From assembly GCA_039819785.1 (NCBI GenBank), contig JBCBRH010000012.1, positions 1-64,000 on the forward strand: 64,000 bases of DNA, read 5' to 3'. The notes under the pieces were generated by a model that was not told the DNA's origin, made no database searches, and saw only the letters and a list, made by a program, of their open reading frames with translations. The position numbers and the translations under genes are program-made. This DNA is from JBCBRD01 sp039819785 (lineage in GTDB: Bacteria; Pseudomonadota; Alphaproteobacteria; Rhizobiales; Hyphomicrobiaceae). Below are positions 53,019 to 62,747 of the stretch, one piece after another (the first letter of the stretch is position 1; each line of letters starts with the position of its first letter).

Positions 53019-56000
53019 TTGCGAAATTCACCTCACCGTCTCAGTCACCATTTCCGCGTCGCACTCCTTGGCGGCTCATCACTGTGCGCCCTTATCGCCA
53101 TCGGCCCCACGGCGGCTCAAGCCGCCTGCACCGTTGGCGCTGGCGGTGTGATCCAGTGCACCGGCACATTCACTGGCACCGGTATTGTTGAAACCCGAAC
53201 CGCAAATCCCAGCACCAAGGTCACAGCGCCGCTGGACCTTGAAACCGATACATCGACTGTCATCGATACATCTGCAGCAAACCGCCATGGCATCACGGTC
53301 AAAAGCCTGGGGGCCACAGGCGATAGCGGGCGCCACGCAACCCTCACACATAGCTCCGGGCGAGGTGAACAGGGCCACGCTTCCGGCAATATTACAGTCG
53401 ACAGCGCCGGTGAAATCTCCACGACCGGCAACGACGCCATCGGCATCTTCGGCTTAGCCATTGCAGGAAACGGCGGACGGGGCGGAAACGGCAGCAAGGT
53501 CTTTGCCAGGTCCGGGAGTGATGGTGGCGCAGGCGGTAACAACTCCAGCGTCACGGTCAGGCTCGAAAACTCCGGATCGATTACAACATCCGGAAGCACA
53601 TCCCATGGGATATCGGCCCAAAACCATGGCGGTGTCGGCGGAGATGGCGGGAGCGAAGGTGGCTTCATCGGTATTCCAACCGGCGGTGGTGGAGGTGGTG
53701 GCGACGGCGGGGTCGCCGGTGCGGTTGAAATCACGAACGATGGCACAATCACCACAAACGCCGCCCACTCGGCAGGCATTTTCCTCCACAGCGTCGGTGG
53801 CTTCGGTGGCGCAGGTGCCAGCAGCGCTGGGTTCATCGGCTATGGTGCCAGCGGTGGCAGCGCAGGCGCCGGTGGGACCGTAACCGCAACCAACCGCAAC
53901 ACCCTGCAAACGCACGGGGACCACTCCATCGGCATCTACGCTCAAAGCGTCGGCGGCGGTGGCGGGCGAGGCGGCAATGGCGCTGGGATCGTCGGGCTCG
54001 GCGGCGTCGGAGGCTTTTCTGGCAACGGCGGAACCGTGAACGTGACAAATCGGGCAGCCAGCGGCAATCCGCTTGACGCCCGTGTCATGACGTCCGGCAT
54101 TGATGCGGTCGGCATCTTCGCTCAAAGCGTCGGCGGCAGTGGCGGCGATGGCGGAGACAGTGCCGGGCTTGCAGCCATCGGCGGGACGGGTGCCCATGGC
54201 GGCGTCGGTGGCGCTGTCGCGGTTGATAACCACGGCAGCATCATCACAACCAACAAAGGCGCTGTCGGCATTCATGCCCAAAGTGCCGGTGGCGGCGGCG
54301 GCCGCGGTGGCTCGGCGGCAGGCTTTTCCTCCTTAGGTGGAGACGGCGGTGCGGGCGGCGCTGCAAACAACATCGACCACGGAGGCGGCGTAAGGGTCGC
54401 GAACGCAACCAACGCCGTGGTCTCCACGGCTGGCGACGACGCTGACGGGATCTTCGCCCAGAGCGTCGGCGGCGGGGGCGGCTCTGGCGGCAACAGCGTC
54501 GGCGTCGCACCAGGCTTCAGCCTTGCCATCGGCGGCAGGGGCGGTCGCGGTGGAGATGGCGGAACAGTCACCCTGACCGACTGCACAACCATCGGTTTGA
54601 GCACCGCCTGTGAAACAGTCAACACCGGCACCATAACCACGGCAGGGGACAGGTCACACGGCCTGCACGCGCAAAGTGTCGGCGGTGGCGGTGGTAAAGG
54701 TGGCTTCGCAATTGCCGCCGCAGCAGGTCCCATCGCAGCCGCCGCATCATTCGGCGGCCGAGGCGCAGGCGGCGGGAAGGGCGGCGTCGTGAATGTCTCG
54801 TCCAACAGCAACATCACCACATCCGGCAACCATTCCTTCGGCATCTCGGCGGAAAGCATCGGTGGCGGTGGCGGCTCGGGCGGCTTTGCCATTTCAGGCA
54901 CGGCATCCGAAGGTCCGTCACTGTCCTTCGCCATGGGCGGTAGCGGCGGCTCGGGCGGCAGCGGTGAGAATGTCAGCCTGACCGCACTCGGCCAGATCAC
55001 AACATCCGGTTTGATCTCCCACGGCGTTTTCGCGCAAAGCGTCGGCGGCGGGGGCGGGAACGGCGGCTTCGCCGTGACAGCAGCATTGAGCGAAACCGTG
55101 GCGCTTTCAGCAGCATTCGGCGGAAGCGGTGCGGGCGGTGGTGCGGGCGGAAACGTCGATGTCACGACCAACGGAATGATCACCACCCGCGGCAACCTTT
55201 CGAATGCCATCCATGCGCAGAGCATCGGCGGCGGCGGTGGACACGGCGGCTTTTCCGTCGGTGCAGCACTCACTTCAGGTGCACCCGCTGGATCATTTGC
55301 ATTGGGCGGGTCTGGCGGCGGTGGCCAGAGCGCTGGCACAGTGGACGTCACCAGCAATGGCGCCATCCTGACTTCAGGCGATAGTTCCTATGGGATTTTT
55401 GCACAAAGCCAGGGCGGCGGCGGCGGCTCGGGGGGCTTTTCCGGAGCGTTCTCCGGCACGAGTGGGAGTGGCGTTGATGTCGGGGTCAGCATTGGCGGTT
55501 CCGGCAGCACGGCTGGCCACGGTTCAGCGGTGACAGTCACGTCCAACGGAACCATCACGACAACCGGTCAACATGCCAGCGCCCTGATCGCACAAAGCAT
55601 CGGCGGCGGCGGCGGCCACGGTGGCTTTGCCCTCAGCATGTCCGCCTCAACGGGCAATTCCCCAAGTGGCGCTGTGTCCATCGGCGGTGGCGGCGCAGGC
55701 GGCGGCAACGGCGGCAACGTCTCCGTGACGACAAACAACACGATCTCAACGGCTGGCATACGCGCTTACGGCATTGAGGCCCAAAGCATCGGCGGCGGAG
55801 GTGGAACTGGCGGGTTCGCCTTGGCCGGCACCTTGTCAACATCGAGCGGATCAAAAAACCTGTCGTTGTCCATAGGCGGCGCAGGCGGGCCCGGCCGCGA
55901 TGGGGCCATGGTGGACATCACCACCAACGGTTCAATCACGACAGCCGGTGCTGATGCCGTCGCTGTATTTGCTCAATCCATCGGCGGTGGCGGTGGCAAT

Positions 56001-59000
56001 GGGGGCATGTCTTTTTCTGGCTCGCTATCCGGCAATATTTCCAAAAATGCAGACGTCACAATCGGCGGCAATGGCGGAGCGGGTGGCGACGGTGGAACCG
56101 TGACCATCACTACGAACGCACGACTTTCGACAACAGGTGACCGCGCCCACGGCATCCACGCACAAAGCATCGGCAAAGGCGGAGGCAGCGGCGGCAGCGC
56201 GCTTGCAATCGACCTGACAAACGGCGGACAAAACACCCAGGTCAACGTGGCCGTAGGCGGCAATGGCGGCAGCGGCGGGACAGGCAACGCCGTGAATGTG
56301 TCAGCGCTTGGTGGCGTATCGACCACCGGTTACGAGGCCAATGCGGTCTACGCCCAAAGCATCGGCGGTGGCGGTGGTAATGCCGGCTCGGCAGGAACAG
56401 CAGGTATTGTTTCAGCAGCCGGCGGCACCGGCCGCGCGCTTCAAATCGGCGTCGATATCGGTGGCACGGGTGGGACAGGCGGAACCGCAAACGCCGTAAC
56501 CGTCAGCACGGCAGGCCTTATCACGACGCTGGGTGACGCATCTCACGGCATCCAAGCACAAAGCATCGGCGGTGGCGGTGGTCGCGGCGGCGCGGCAAAC
56601 TCGTTTTCCTTCTTCACACCGGGTGGCTCGGGAGGCAACAAAGCCGATAACAAGAGCCTCAATGTCTCGGTGGGCGGCAAGGGCGGCTCCGGCAACCATG
56701 CAGGAACTGTTACCGTTACCAACCAGGCAGATATTGTCACCCGAGGCGCGGATGCTTACGGCATCTTCGCGCATTCGGTCGGCGCTGGCGGGGGAGAAGG
56801 TGGACACGCTGGCCACGCTGCTCCAATCACCATTGCCGGTCAGAACACGCTGCCTCCAGGCGTCGATAACATCAAATTCTTTAAAAACGTCAGGGTCGCG
56901 GTTGGCGGTTCCGCAGGGGCAAGCGGCGATGGCAACATCGTCAACGTGATCAGCGGCGACCGGGCATCTGGAACCGCCAAGTCCATCACCACATTCGGCG
57001 ATGGGTCGTTCGGCGTCTTCGCACAATCCATCGGTGCCGGTGGCGGCATTGGCGGATACGGCTCCACAGGAACGCTGGGGACATTTGCAATGGGCGGAGC
57101 CGGTGGTGCAGCCGGCAATGGCGCAGCCGTCACCGTCGATATGCTGGGAGACGTCACCACAAGCGGTGAAAGTGCGCACGCCATCCATGCTCAGAGCATC
57201 GGCGGCGGAGGTGGTGTCTCAGGCGCGATCAAACGCGGCTATGCCAACGTTGGTATCGGCGTCGGCCTGCAACAGACCGGCGGGAGCGGCGGCGATGGCG
57301 GCACCGTCGCGGTCGCATCAACAGGCACAATTCAAACCAATGGTTTGGCGTCCTTTGCCATTCTCGCCCAGTCCGTAGGAGGTGGCGGCGGCGTGCTCGG
57401 CGATCAAGGCACCGGTTTGGCGTTCTTGGGCAGCGTCGGCGGAACGGGTCAATCAGGCGACGTCACCGTCACACATGACGGCGCCATCATGACGGCGGGC
57501 GATTTCTCGACCGGTATCTTCGCCCAATCTGCAAGTGCAGCTGCCACCGGTCATGTCCAGGTCACCTTGAACGGCACCGGCCTTCAGACAACCGGGGCCG
57601 ACGCAGATGGCATCTTTGCCCAGAGCACTGGAACAGGAAGCAAAGTCTCGGTCATCGCCAATGCAGATGTCCAGACCATCGGCCTGGACAGCACGGCCAT
57701 CACCATGGACGGGGCAGCAACCACACCGCTTGACCTTACTATCGGCAATGCGGACATCATCGGCGGGTCAGGCACCGGAACGGCGGTCAGCTTCATCGGT
57801 GGCGGCACCAACATCATCACGACAGCAGGTGCTATTTCGGCACTCAGCGGCAACGCGATCCTTGCCACGAGCGGCAACGACACCATCGACAACACAGGGT
57901 CCATCACCGGCAACATCGACCTTGGCACAGGCATCAACGCCATCTTCAACCGTCCGGGCGGACGCCTCCTGAACAACACCAACATTGCACTTGACGGCGG
58001 TACTCTCACAAACGCTGGAGACATCTCGCCAGGCGGCACCGGCACCGTTGGAACCACCAACATCACCGGCAACTATGTGCAGACATCAACAGGCCGCTAT
58101 CTCGCCGACGTGGACTTTTCCAGGCTCACCTCCGACCAGATCAACGTCACCGGCATGGCTGATTTGAACGGTGAACTCGTCGTCAATCTTCAGCAGCTTG
58201 AAGACGGCAGTGCTGTCACAATCCTGACCGCAGACGGGGGTGCCGCCCTGTCTGGCATCAACGTCGCAGACACACTCGCCCTCAATTACGGGATCGTCGT
58301 TGATGGCAACGACGTCAAGCTGACTGTCGATTACAACTTCGACATCGCAGGTCTGTCTCGCAACGAAGACGCCGTCACACAGTACATCAACCGGGCCCTG
58401 GACGCTGGCGCATCAGATGCCCTGAACCCATTCCTGGTCGCGCTTGGCAGTCTTACCGATCCCGCAGCTTTCGAAGCCGCCGTCGCAGCCCTCGACCCGG
58501 AAAAACACCTCTCGGACACAACAGCGTTTTATGACGGTGCCGGTCGCTTCACCGACAAAGTCATGAGCTGTGCCGTCCACTCCGGACCGAATGCAGCCAT
58601 CGCGGAAGGACAGTGCAACTGGGCACGCGTCACGCAGCGTCGCATCCGTCAGGACGAGACCAACGAAACCGTTGGTTATGATCAAAACACAAGCGAATTT
58701 GCTGGCGGCATGCAGGTGGCGATCGCACCGAATTGGCGTCTTGGTGGCGCTGTCGGCTTCAATACAACCACCAGCAACAACGCCACCTACTCCAGCGACG
58801 GCAATTCCTATTCAGGTGGCGCAGTCCTGAAATATACGCAGGGGCCTTGGCTGTTTGCAGGGGCCGTCACCGTTGGCCATCAGGAAACCGAAGGGCAACG
58901 ACTGATTAACTTCCCAGGTAGCCCACTGATAGCCCAGAGCGACTCGGACGCGTCCTATGTCAGTGGTCGTTTCCGCGCGGCTTATCTGATCGACCGCGGT

Positions 59001-59435
59001 CAGTTCTACGCCAAGCCAATGCTGGATTTCGATATCACGCAACTTCACCAGGATGGCTTTCAGGAGACCGGCGCAGGTGCCGTATCCGCAATCATCGAAG
59101 GCTATGACGAAACGCTCTACACCATCAGGCCGGCCCTGCAGATCGGCACGACCATCGGGCTTGGCCAGACACGGATTGTCCGCCCGTTCCTTGAAGCCAG
59201 CGTGGCCTTCCATCCCGAGAGTGACCTGATCCTGCCGGTGCGCTTTGCTGGCGCATCGGCATCTGCAGATCCATTCCAGATTAAAAGCAGCATCAACGAG
59301 ACCGTCTTCGGAATAGCTGGTGGCCTGGATATGGTCTCAGAGGACGGCGTCAACTTCGCGCTCCGCTATGACACGGAGTTCAATGACGATCATGTCTCCC
59401 ACTCCGGGAGCTTTAAGATGTCGATCGACTTCTGA
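53019..59435 (+). CDS. giant glycine-repeat autotransporter adhesin
   Basis: A 2138-residue type Va autotransporter. It has a signal peptide (about 1-36, SLCALIAIGPTAAQA|ACTV), a passenger made of about 21 imperfect repeats and a C-terminal beta-barrel (from about 1860). Each passenger repeat is of 60-75 residues with a core like GIFAQSVGGGGGRGG. The barrel ends in FKMSIDF, the terminal Phe motif for outer-membrane assembly. The start is a TTG with GGGGA six bases upstream. The passenger is probably a right-handed beta-helix and likely an adhesin or surface protein. A terminator follows. Confidence 0.92.
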   Translation: MRNSPHRLSHHFRVALLGGSSLCALIAIGPTAAQAACTVGAGGVIQCTGTFTGTGIVETRTANPSTKVTAPLDLETDTSTVIDTSAANRHGITVKSLGATGDSGRHATLTHSSGRGEQGHASGNITVDSAGEISTTGNDAIGIFGLAIAGNGGRGGNGSKVFARSGSDGGAGGNNSSVTVRLENSGSITTSGSTSHGISAQNHGGVGGDGGSEGGFIGIPTGGGGGGGDGGVAGAVEITNDGTITTNAAHSAGIFLHSVGGFGGAGASSAGFIGYGASGGSAGAGGTVTATNRNTLQTHGDHSIGIYAQSVGGGGGRGGNGAGIVGLGGVGGFSGNGGTVNVTNRAASGNPLDARVMTSGIDAVGIFAQSVGGSGGDGGDSAGLAAIGGTGAHGGVGGAVAVDNHGSIITTNKGAVGIHAQSAGGGGGRGGSAAGFSSLGGDGGAGGAANNIDHGGGVRVANATNAVVSTAGDDADGIFAQSVGGGGGSGGNSVGVAPGFSLAIGGRGGRGGDGGTVTLTDCTTIGLSTACETVNTGTITTAGDRSHGLHAQSVGGGGGKGGFAIAAAAGPIAAAASFGGRGAGGGKGGVVNVSSNSNITTSGNHSFGISAESIGGGGGSGGFAISGTASEGPSLSFAMGGSGGSGGSGENVSLTALGQITTSGLISHGVFAQSVGGGGGNGGFAVTAALSETVALSAAFGGSGAGGGAGGNVDVTTNGMITTRGNLSNAIHAQSIGGGGGHGGFSVGAALTSGAPAGSFALGGSGGGGQSAGTVDVTSNGAILTSGDSSYGIFAQSQGGGGGSGGFSGAFSGTSGSGVDVGVSIGGSGSTAGHGSAVTVTSNGTITTTGQHASALIAQSIGGGGGHGGFALSMSASTGNSPSGAVSIGGGGAGGGNGGNVSVTTNNTISTAGIRAYGIEAQSIGGGGGTGGFALAGTLSTSSGSKNLSLSIGGAGGPGRDGAMVDITTNGSITTAGADAVAVFAQSIGGGGGNGGMSFSGSLSGNISKNADVTIGGNGGAGGDGGTVTITTNARLSTTGDRAHGIHAQSIGKGGGSGGSALAIDLTNGGQNTQVNVAVGGNGGSGGTGNAVNVSALGGVSTTGYEANAVYAQSIGGGGGNAGSAGTAGIVSAAGGTGRALQIGVDIGGTGGTGGTANAVTVSTAGLITTLGDASHGIQAQSIGGGGGRGGAANSFSFFTPGGSGGNKADNKSLNVSVGGKGGSGNHAGTVTVTNQADIVTRGADAYGIFAHSVGAGGGEGGHAGHAAPITIAGQNTLPPGVDNIKFFKNVRVAVGGSAGASGDGNIVNVISGDRASGTAKSITTFGDGSFGVFAQSIGAGGGIGGYGSTGTLGTFAMGGAGGAAGNGAAVTVDMLGDVTTSGESAHAIHAQSIGGGGGVSGAIKRGYANVGIGVGLQQTGGSGGDGGTVAVASTGTIQTNGLASFAILAQSVGGGGGVLGDQGTGLAFLGSVGGTGQSGDVTVTHDGAIMTAGDFSTGIFAQSASAAATGHVQVTLNGTGLQTTGADADGIFAQSTGTGSKVSVIANADVQTIGLDSTAITMDGAATTPLDLTIGNADIIGGSGTGTAVSFIGGGTNIITTAGAISALSGNAILATSGNDTIDNTGSITGNIDLGTGINAIFNRPGGRLLNNTNIALDGGTLTNAGDISPGGTGTVGTTNITGNYVQTSTGRYLADVDFSRLTSDQINVTGMADLNGELVVNLQQLEDGSAVTILTADGGAALSGINVADTLALNYGIVVDGNDVKLTVDYNFDIAGLSRNEDAVTQYINRALDAGASDALNPFLVALGSLTDPAAFEAAVAALDPEKHLSDTTAFYDGAGRFTDKVMSCAVHSGPNAAIAEGQCNWARVTQRRIRQDETNETVGYDQNTSEFAGGMQVAIAPNWRLGGAVGFNTTTSNNATYSSDGNSYSGGAVLKYTQGPWLFAGAVTVGHQETEGQRLINFPGSPLIAQSDSDASYVSGRFRAAYLIDRGQFYAKPMLDFDITQLHQDGFQETGAGAVSAIIEGYDETLYTIRPALQIGTTIGLGQTRIVRPFLEASVAFHPESDLILPVRFAGASASADPFQIKSSINETVFGIAGGLDMVSEDGVNFALRYDTEFNDDHVSHSGSFKMSIDF

Positions 59436-59481
59436 TCAGACTTGGAACGCACACCAGCGCCCCTCACCTCAAAACACAAGC

Positions 59482-59521
59482 AAAAAAACCAGCGTTCCAG
59501 ATGATGGAACGCCGGTTTTTT
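59482..59521. terminator. bidirectional terminator between autotransporter and IalB-like gene
   Basis: AAAAAAACC-A-GCGTTCCA pairs with TGGAACGC-C-GGTTTTTT around a six-base loop, with A- and T-runs on both sides, so it can serve both convergent genes. Confidence 0.9.
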
Positions 59522-59604
59522 CTATGCCTTGAACTGAGCCGCCAACGACACGTTTTGCTCGGTGGTGCGCCACCGAAAGACCCTCAAAACATCATCAAAC
59601 GGTT

Positions 59605-60153
59605 TTAGATTTTCTGCACTGCATCTCCAAATCCGGACAGCGGAACAGGAATACTCATGGTCTTTTTTTGCAGGTTCTGGAAGCTGATCGTCAGCCGGCT
59701 GCCGGACTTCAGCTTTGACAGCAATGCGGTGTCGATCGGATGACCCGCATAACAACCTGACTGATCACACGTCTGCACGGCCAATTGCTTGGCTGCATCG
59801 TCGTCGACTTTCAAGGAAAGACCACCTGGGAGAAACAGCCCATGCGGAAGCTGGATCAGCATGGCCAGGTTTTTGTCACCAGATGGCTTGCTGACGGCAA
59901 CCGATAACAGCCGCTGGCGCGTCTTCGTGATGAAGATGTTTTGCGTCGCCCGGCAGACCAGACCTTGTCCCGGGTTGTTGCACTGGACCGCCCATCCAGC
60001 CCCAGGGGGCACTGCCGCTTGGCCTGCGTTCGCCCCTGCATCAGGCTCTTTAACTTTGCTCGACTTGCTAATGGCCGGCCCGGCCATCAGGGCCAAAGAC
60101 AGTGCCGCAGCAACCGCACTGCCGACCCCGATGTAGCGCGTGTTGGAACGCAT
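59605..60153 (-). CDS. invasion-associated locus B (IalB) family protein
   Basis: About 182 residues, exported (signal: VGSAVAAALSLALMAGPAIS). The IalB fold is seen in GAGWAVQCNNPGQGLVCRAT, RLLSVAVSKPSGDKNLAMLI and LPHGLFLPGGLSLKVDDDAA, with paired cysteines at CDQSGCYAGHPID. These are small periplasmic proteins of unknown molecular function in alphaproteobacteria; the invasion link comes from Bartonella. The start at 60153 is chosen over an extension to 60261. Confidence 0.9.
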   Translation of the reverse strand: MRSNTRYIGVGSAVAAALSLALMAGPAISKSSKVKEPDAGANAGQAAVPPGAGWAVQCNNPGQGLVCRATQNIFITKTRQRLLSVAVSKPSGDKNLAMLIQLPHGLFLPGGLSLKVDDDAAKQLAVQTCDQSGCYAGHPIDTALLSKLKSGSRLTISFQNLQKKTMSIPVPLSGFGDAVQKI

Positions 60154-60441
60154 TGGTCCGTCTCCCCCAATCAGTTTGATGACAAACGGTAGCAACTTGG
60201 CAGTCTGGATCAATGCGGGCGGGAGGCGATTGAGGCGCCCTCCACAACAAACCCGACGCATTCTGACGACCCGTCATCCCAGCGTGGCAAGCGGGCACCA
60301 AAGCAGCGTGATCGGTGGGGCACTTGGCAGCAAGAAGACCCGGAACGGCTCTGCAAACACGACCGCCCAGACGTCTCTGCCTGCCGCACATGTCAAATGT
60401 GAGGTTTGTAACCTATGTCTCCGGAACGGACCGAAATGCGT

Positions 60442-60518
60442 TGGCGATCCCGCCAGGATTCGAACCTGGGACCGTCCGCTTAGAAGGCGGATGCTCTATC
60501 CAGCTGAGCTACGGGACC
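60442..60518 (-). tRNA. tRNA-Arg (TCT anticodon)
   Basis: Read on the minus strand, the 77 nucleotides begin GGTCCCG, with D-arm GTAGCTCAGCTGGATAGAGC, anticodon loop CTTCTAA (anticodon TCT), T-arm GGTTCGAATCC and a 3' CGGGATCGCCA. The acceptor stem pairs fully (one G-U). The CCA end is encoded. Confidence 0.97.
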
Positions 60519-60830
60519 GTTGGGGTGCGTCCGGGAATAGAAATAATCGATTGCGCCGTGCTTTGAAACCTTTTCGAGACACGGCTATACGGAGGTGTGG
60601 ACCGCCATGCCCCATCGCGAGCTGAAGGACAAACGATGACGCCATACCTTGGGAGCCCGGGACCAACGCCGCGGGTCTGACGCTTATTCAGCCGGTCAAT
60701 CTTTTTGGGCAATCCCTGTTGATCCGCGACACCGCAACCAAAACGGTGGGGAAAGCACTGGTCGAACGGCATTGAAACGCACGCATCGCACGTTCAACGG
60801 CAGCGACGTCATCACCTGCGATGAAGCACG
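60519..60830. other. intergenic region between tRNA-Arg and complex I subunit gene
   Basis: About 310 bases with no credible gene. It must include the tRNA-Arg promoter at its left side, and the transcript end of the minus-strand gene to its right. No strong hairpin was found. Confidence 0.4.
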
Positions 60831-61136
60831 TTAGTGCGTCCAACGCCCGATGCGGCCAAATTTAAAATTGTCAGCATAGGTTTTGCGGATCGGTTTGCGG
60901 ATCTTAGGCTCAACGACACGGAATGCGAGGCCATTGCGCCGCGCGTAGTCGATCGCCTCTTCTTTGCTATCGAACTCCAGGCGGATTTGAGCCGCCATAT
61001 CGCTCGAACTTGTCCAACCCATCAGTGGCTCAATTGAGCGAGCCGATTGCGGTTCATGTTCCAGGACCCATTCCTTGGTCTTGGCCTGTCCAGACTGCAT
61101 CGCCGTCTTGGCCGGTCTATAGATCCTCGCCGCCAT
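60831..61136 (-). CDS. NDUFS4-type accessory subunit of complex I
   Basis: About 101 residues of the ETC complex I subunit conserved region family, the alphaproteobacterial counterpart of the mitochondrial 18-kDa NDUFS4 subunit. Seen are RIYRPAKTAMQSGQAKTKEW, MGWTSSSDMAAQIRLEFDSK and EAIDYARRNGLAFRVVEP, with a C-terminus typical of the family. The start at 61136 (MAARIYRP) fits the family; the frame opens at 61151. It lies between two tRNA genes on the same strand. Confidence 0.93.
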   Translation of the reverse strand: MAARIYRPAKTAMQSGQAKTKEWVLEHEPQSARSIEPLMGWTSSSDMAAQIRLEFDSKEEAIDYARRNGLAFRVVEPKIRKPIRKTYADNFKFGRIGRWTH

Positions 61137-61249
61137 TATATGGGATCCCAATTTGGTGCCAACCGTTGTGCGTCAACGAACGCGCAAGCATCGGTAGACA
61201 CATCGCCGGTCGTCTGATCAACCGATCATAACCTCCCAACTGAGAGGAA

Positions 61250-61326
61250 TGGTCGGGGCTGGGGGATTCGAACTCCCGACCCCCTGCTCCCAAAGCAGGT
61301 GCTCTACCAGGCTGAGCTAAGCCCCG
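61250..61326 (-). tRNA. tRNA-Pro (TGG anticodon)
   Basis: On the minus strand the 77 nucleotides begin CGGGGCTTAGCTCAGCCTGG, with anticodon loop TTTGGGA (anticodon TGG), T-arm GAGTTCGAATC and 3' CCCCGACCA. The CCA end is encoded and stems pair. Confidence 0.97.
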
Positions 61327-61490
61327 ATGCCAGACGAGTTGCGTTAGTGCCGTCTTCGCCAACAAACGTCAAGATGGCATAATCTCCAAACCGGCAACAA
61401 AATGAAATTTCCAATTAGGCGCTTACGTGCCCCTGACGACCTGCCCCGGTGACTGTGGTGCCAACCATCAATGACACCCGTTGCCCAGCT

Positions 61491-62057
61491 TCAGCGCCCA
61501 GCCGTTCTAAAATGCCTGTGCACCACCTGATCACCGGCACCAATCCCAAGGCGTTCAGCTTCACCACCTGGAATTTCCAAAACCGCCGTCACCTGCGCAC
61601 CTGCGCGGATCACGGTCTCGGAGTGGGGTTCGGTATTGGCCTCGACCCGATGAATGCTGCCGTCTACTCGAATGAATATCATGTCCAGCGGGATGTAGGT
61701 ATTCCGCATCCACATGCTCAGATCGCTGGCTTCATCATAGGGAAACAACATGCCCGTCATGGGGGCAAGGGTCCTGCGGAACATCAAGCCAACAGCTTTC
61801 TGACGATCGGTCTCGGCGACTTCCACATCAAAGCGATAGGTTGTTGTAGACGTGACAATTTCCAAGACCTGCCTCGCGGCCTCCCCGGCTCTTGCCTCCC
61901 CGGCGACCGCGTCACCAGCAAGTGATAGTGGCAATACGCGAGCAACGCCCCAAGCACCGCCACGATCCACATTGGACGAGAAACCAGCCAGGAACAAAAC
62001 AGCAGACCCCGACACTGCGAACCCGGCCAAGAGCACCCCAACCAACCACAGACGCAT
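61491..62057 (-). CDS. DUF192 exported protein
   Basis: A 188-residue protein. An N-terminal membrane/signal segment (LWLVGVLLAGFAVSGSAVLF) precedes a DUF192 domain: YRFDVEVAETDRQKAVGLMF, MTGMLFPYDEASDLSMWMRN, TYIPLDMIFIRVDGSIHRVE and AVLEIPGGEAERLGIGAGDQ. The fold is known; the function is not. It lies 90 bases after the cold-shock gene stop, separated by a terminator. Confidence 0.92.
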   Translation of the reverse strand: MRLWLVGVLLAGFAVSGSAVLFLAGFSSNVDRGGAWGVARVLPLSLAGDAVAGEARAGEAARQVLEIVTSTTTYRFDVEVAETDRQKAVGLMFRRTLAPMTGMLFPYDEASDLSMWMRNTYIPLDMIFIRVDGSIHRVEANTEPHSETVIRAGAQVTAVLEIPGGEAERLGIGAGDQVVHRHFRTAGR

Positions 62058-62080
62058 AAGCCATCAGCCTCCAGCAAAAC

Positions 62081-62116
62081 AAAAAGCGGCGGAAGCCGAA
62101 GCTCCCGCCGCTTTAA
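62081..62116 (-). terminator. terminator after the cold-shock gene
   Basis: AAAGCGGCGG and CCGCCGCTTT form a ten-base stem around a 12-base loop, with A-runs before and a T-run when read on the minus strand. It lies 32 bases after the cold-shock stop codon. Confidence 0.88.
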
Positions 62117-62147
62117 AACATTACCTACAATAAGGCCGCAATAGACC

Positions 62148-62747
62148 TCAGTGAGAAGTCGTTGGCCGTGTTGGCACACCGTCGGGGCGAAGTTCAGCTG
62201 CCATGCAGCCTTTAGAACCGTAACCCCAGCGCACCTGAACGATCTGCCCAGGGCGCAGTTCGGTGAACCCGAAGCGGCGCAATGTTTCCATATGAACAAA
62301 GATATCCGCCGTGCCTTCGCCACGGGTCAGGAACCCGAAACCGCGTACACGGTTAAACCATTTGCAGATGGCCCGCTCCCAATCGCTCTCCGGCTGCACG
62401 ATGACGTGCGTCCGTTGTGGAAGAGCAGATGGGTGAATTGCCGTGCTTTCGTCCATCGACAGGACCCGGAAGGCCTGCATGCCTTTCGGACGCTTCATGA
62501 CCTGGCAGTGAACCCGGGCACCTTCATACGCGGTCTGATAGCCACCAGCCCGAAGGCATGTGACATGCAGCAAAACGTCTTCCAGTCCATTATCGGGAAC
62601 GATAAAACCGAACCCCTTGGAAGCGTCGAACCACTTGATCGAACCAGCGATTTCAGAGACTTCCAGTCCGGCTTCCTGCATCTTTTCGAGCGTTTCCTCA
62701 GCAGGAATCTCAAAAGGTAGGTCAGGAAAATACTTAGAGTCAGCCAT
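62148..62747 (-). CDS. double cold-shock-domain protein
   Basis: About 199 residues with two CSD folds. The first runs from about residue 34 (AGSIKWFDASKGFGFIVPDN with DVLLHVTCLR), the second from about 124 (ICKWFNRVRGFGFLTRGEGT with DIFVHMETLRRFGF). Both keep the RNP1-type KGFGFI/RGFGFL motif that binds single-stranded nucleic acid. The two-domain form is common in alphaproteobacteria. The start at 62747 (MADSK) is used because the extension to 62765 is short and lacks family similarity. Confidence 0.93.
   Translation of the reverse strand: MADSKYFPDLPFEIPAEETLEKMQEAGLEVSEIAGSIKWFDASKGFGFIVPDNGLEDVLLHVTCLRAGGYQTAYEGARVHCQVMKRPKGMQAFRVLSMDESTAIHPSALPQRTHVIVQPESDWERAICKWFNRVRGFGFLTRGEGTADIFVHMETLRRFGFTELRPGQIVQVRWGYGSKGCMAAELRPDGVPTRPTTSH

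Noticed and set aside
54272..55366. Long proline-rich open frame (364 codons) on the minus strand inside the autotransporter gene
   Set aside because: It is the mirror of GGC/GGT glycine repeats read in reverse, giving poly-Pro/Leu; no ribosome site or family, and several similar frames exist along the whole passenger.
53700..57600. CRISPR-like periodic repeats
   Set aside because: The periodicity is of coding glycine repeats within one long frame; there are no identical short repeats with unique equal-length spacers and no cas genes.
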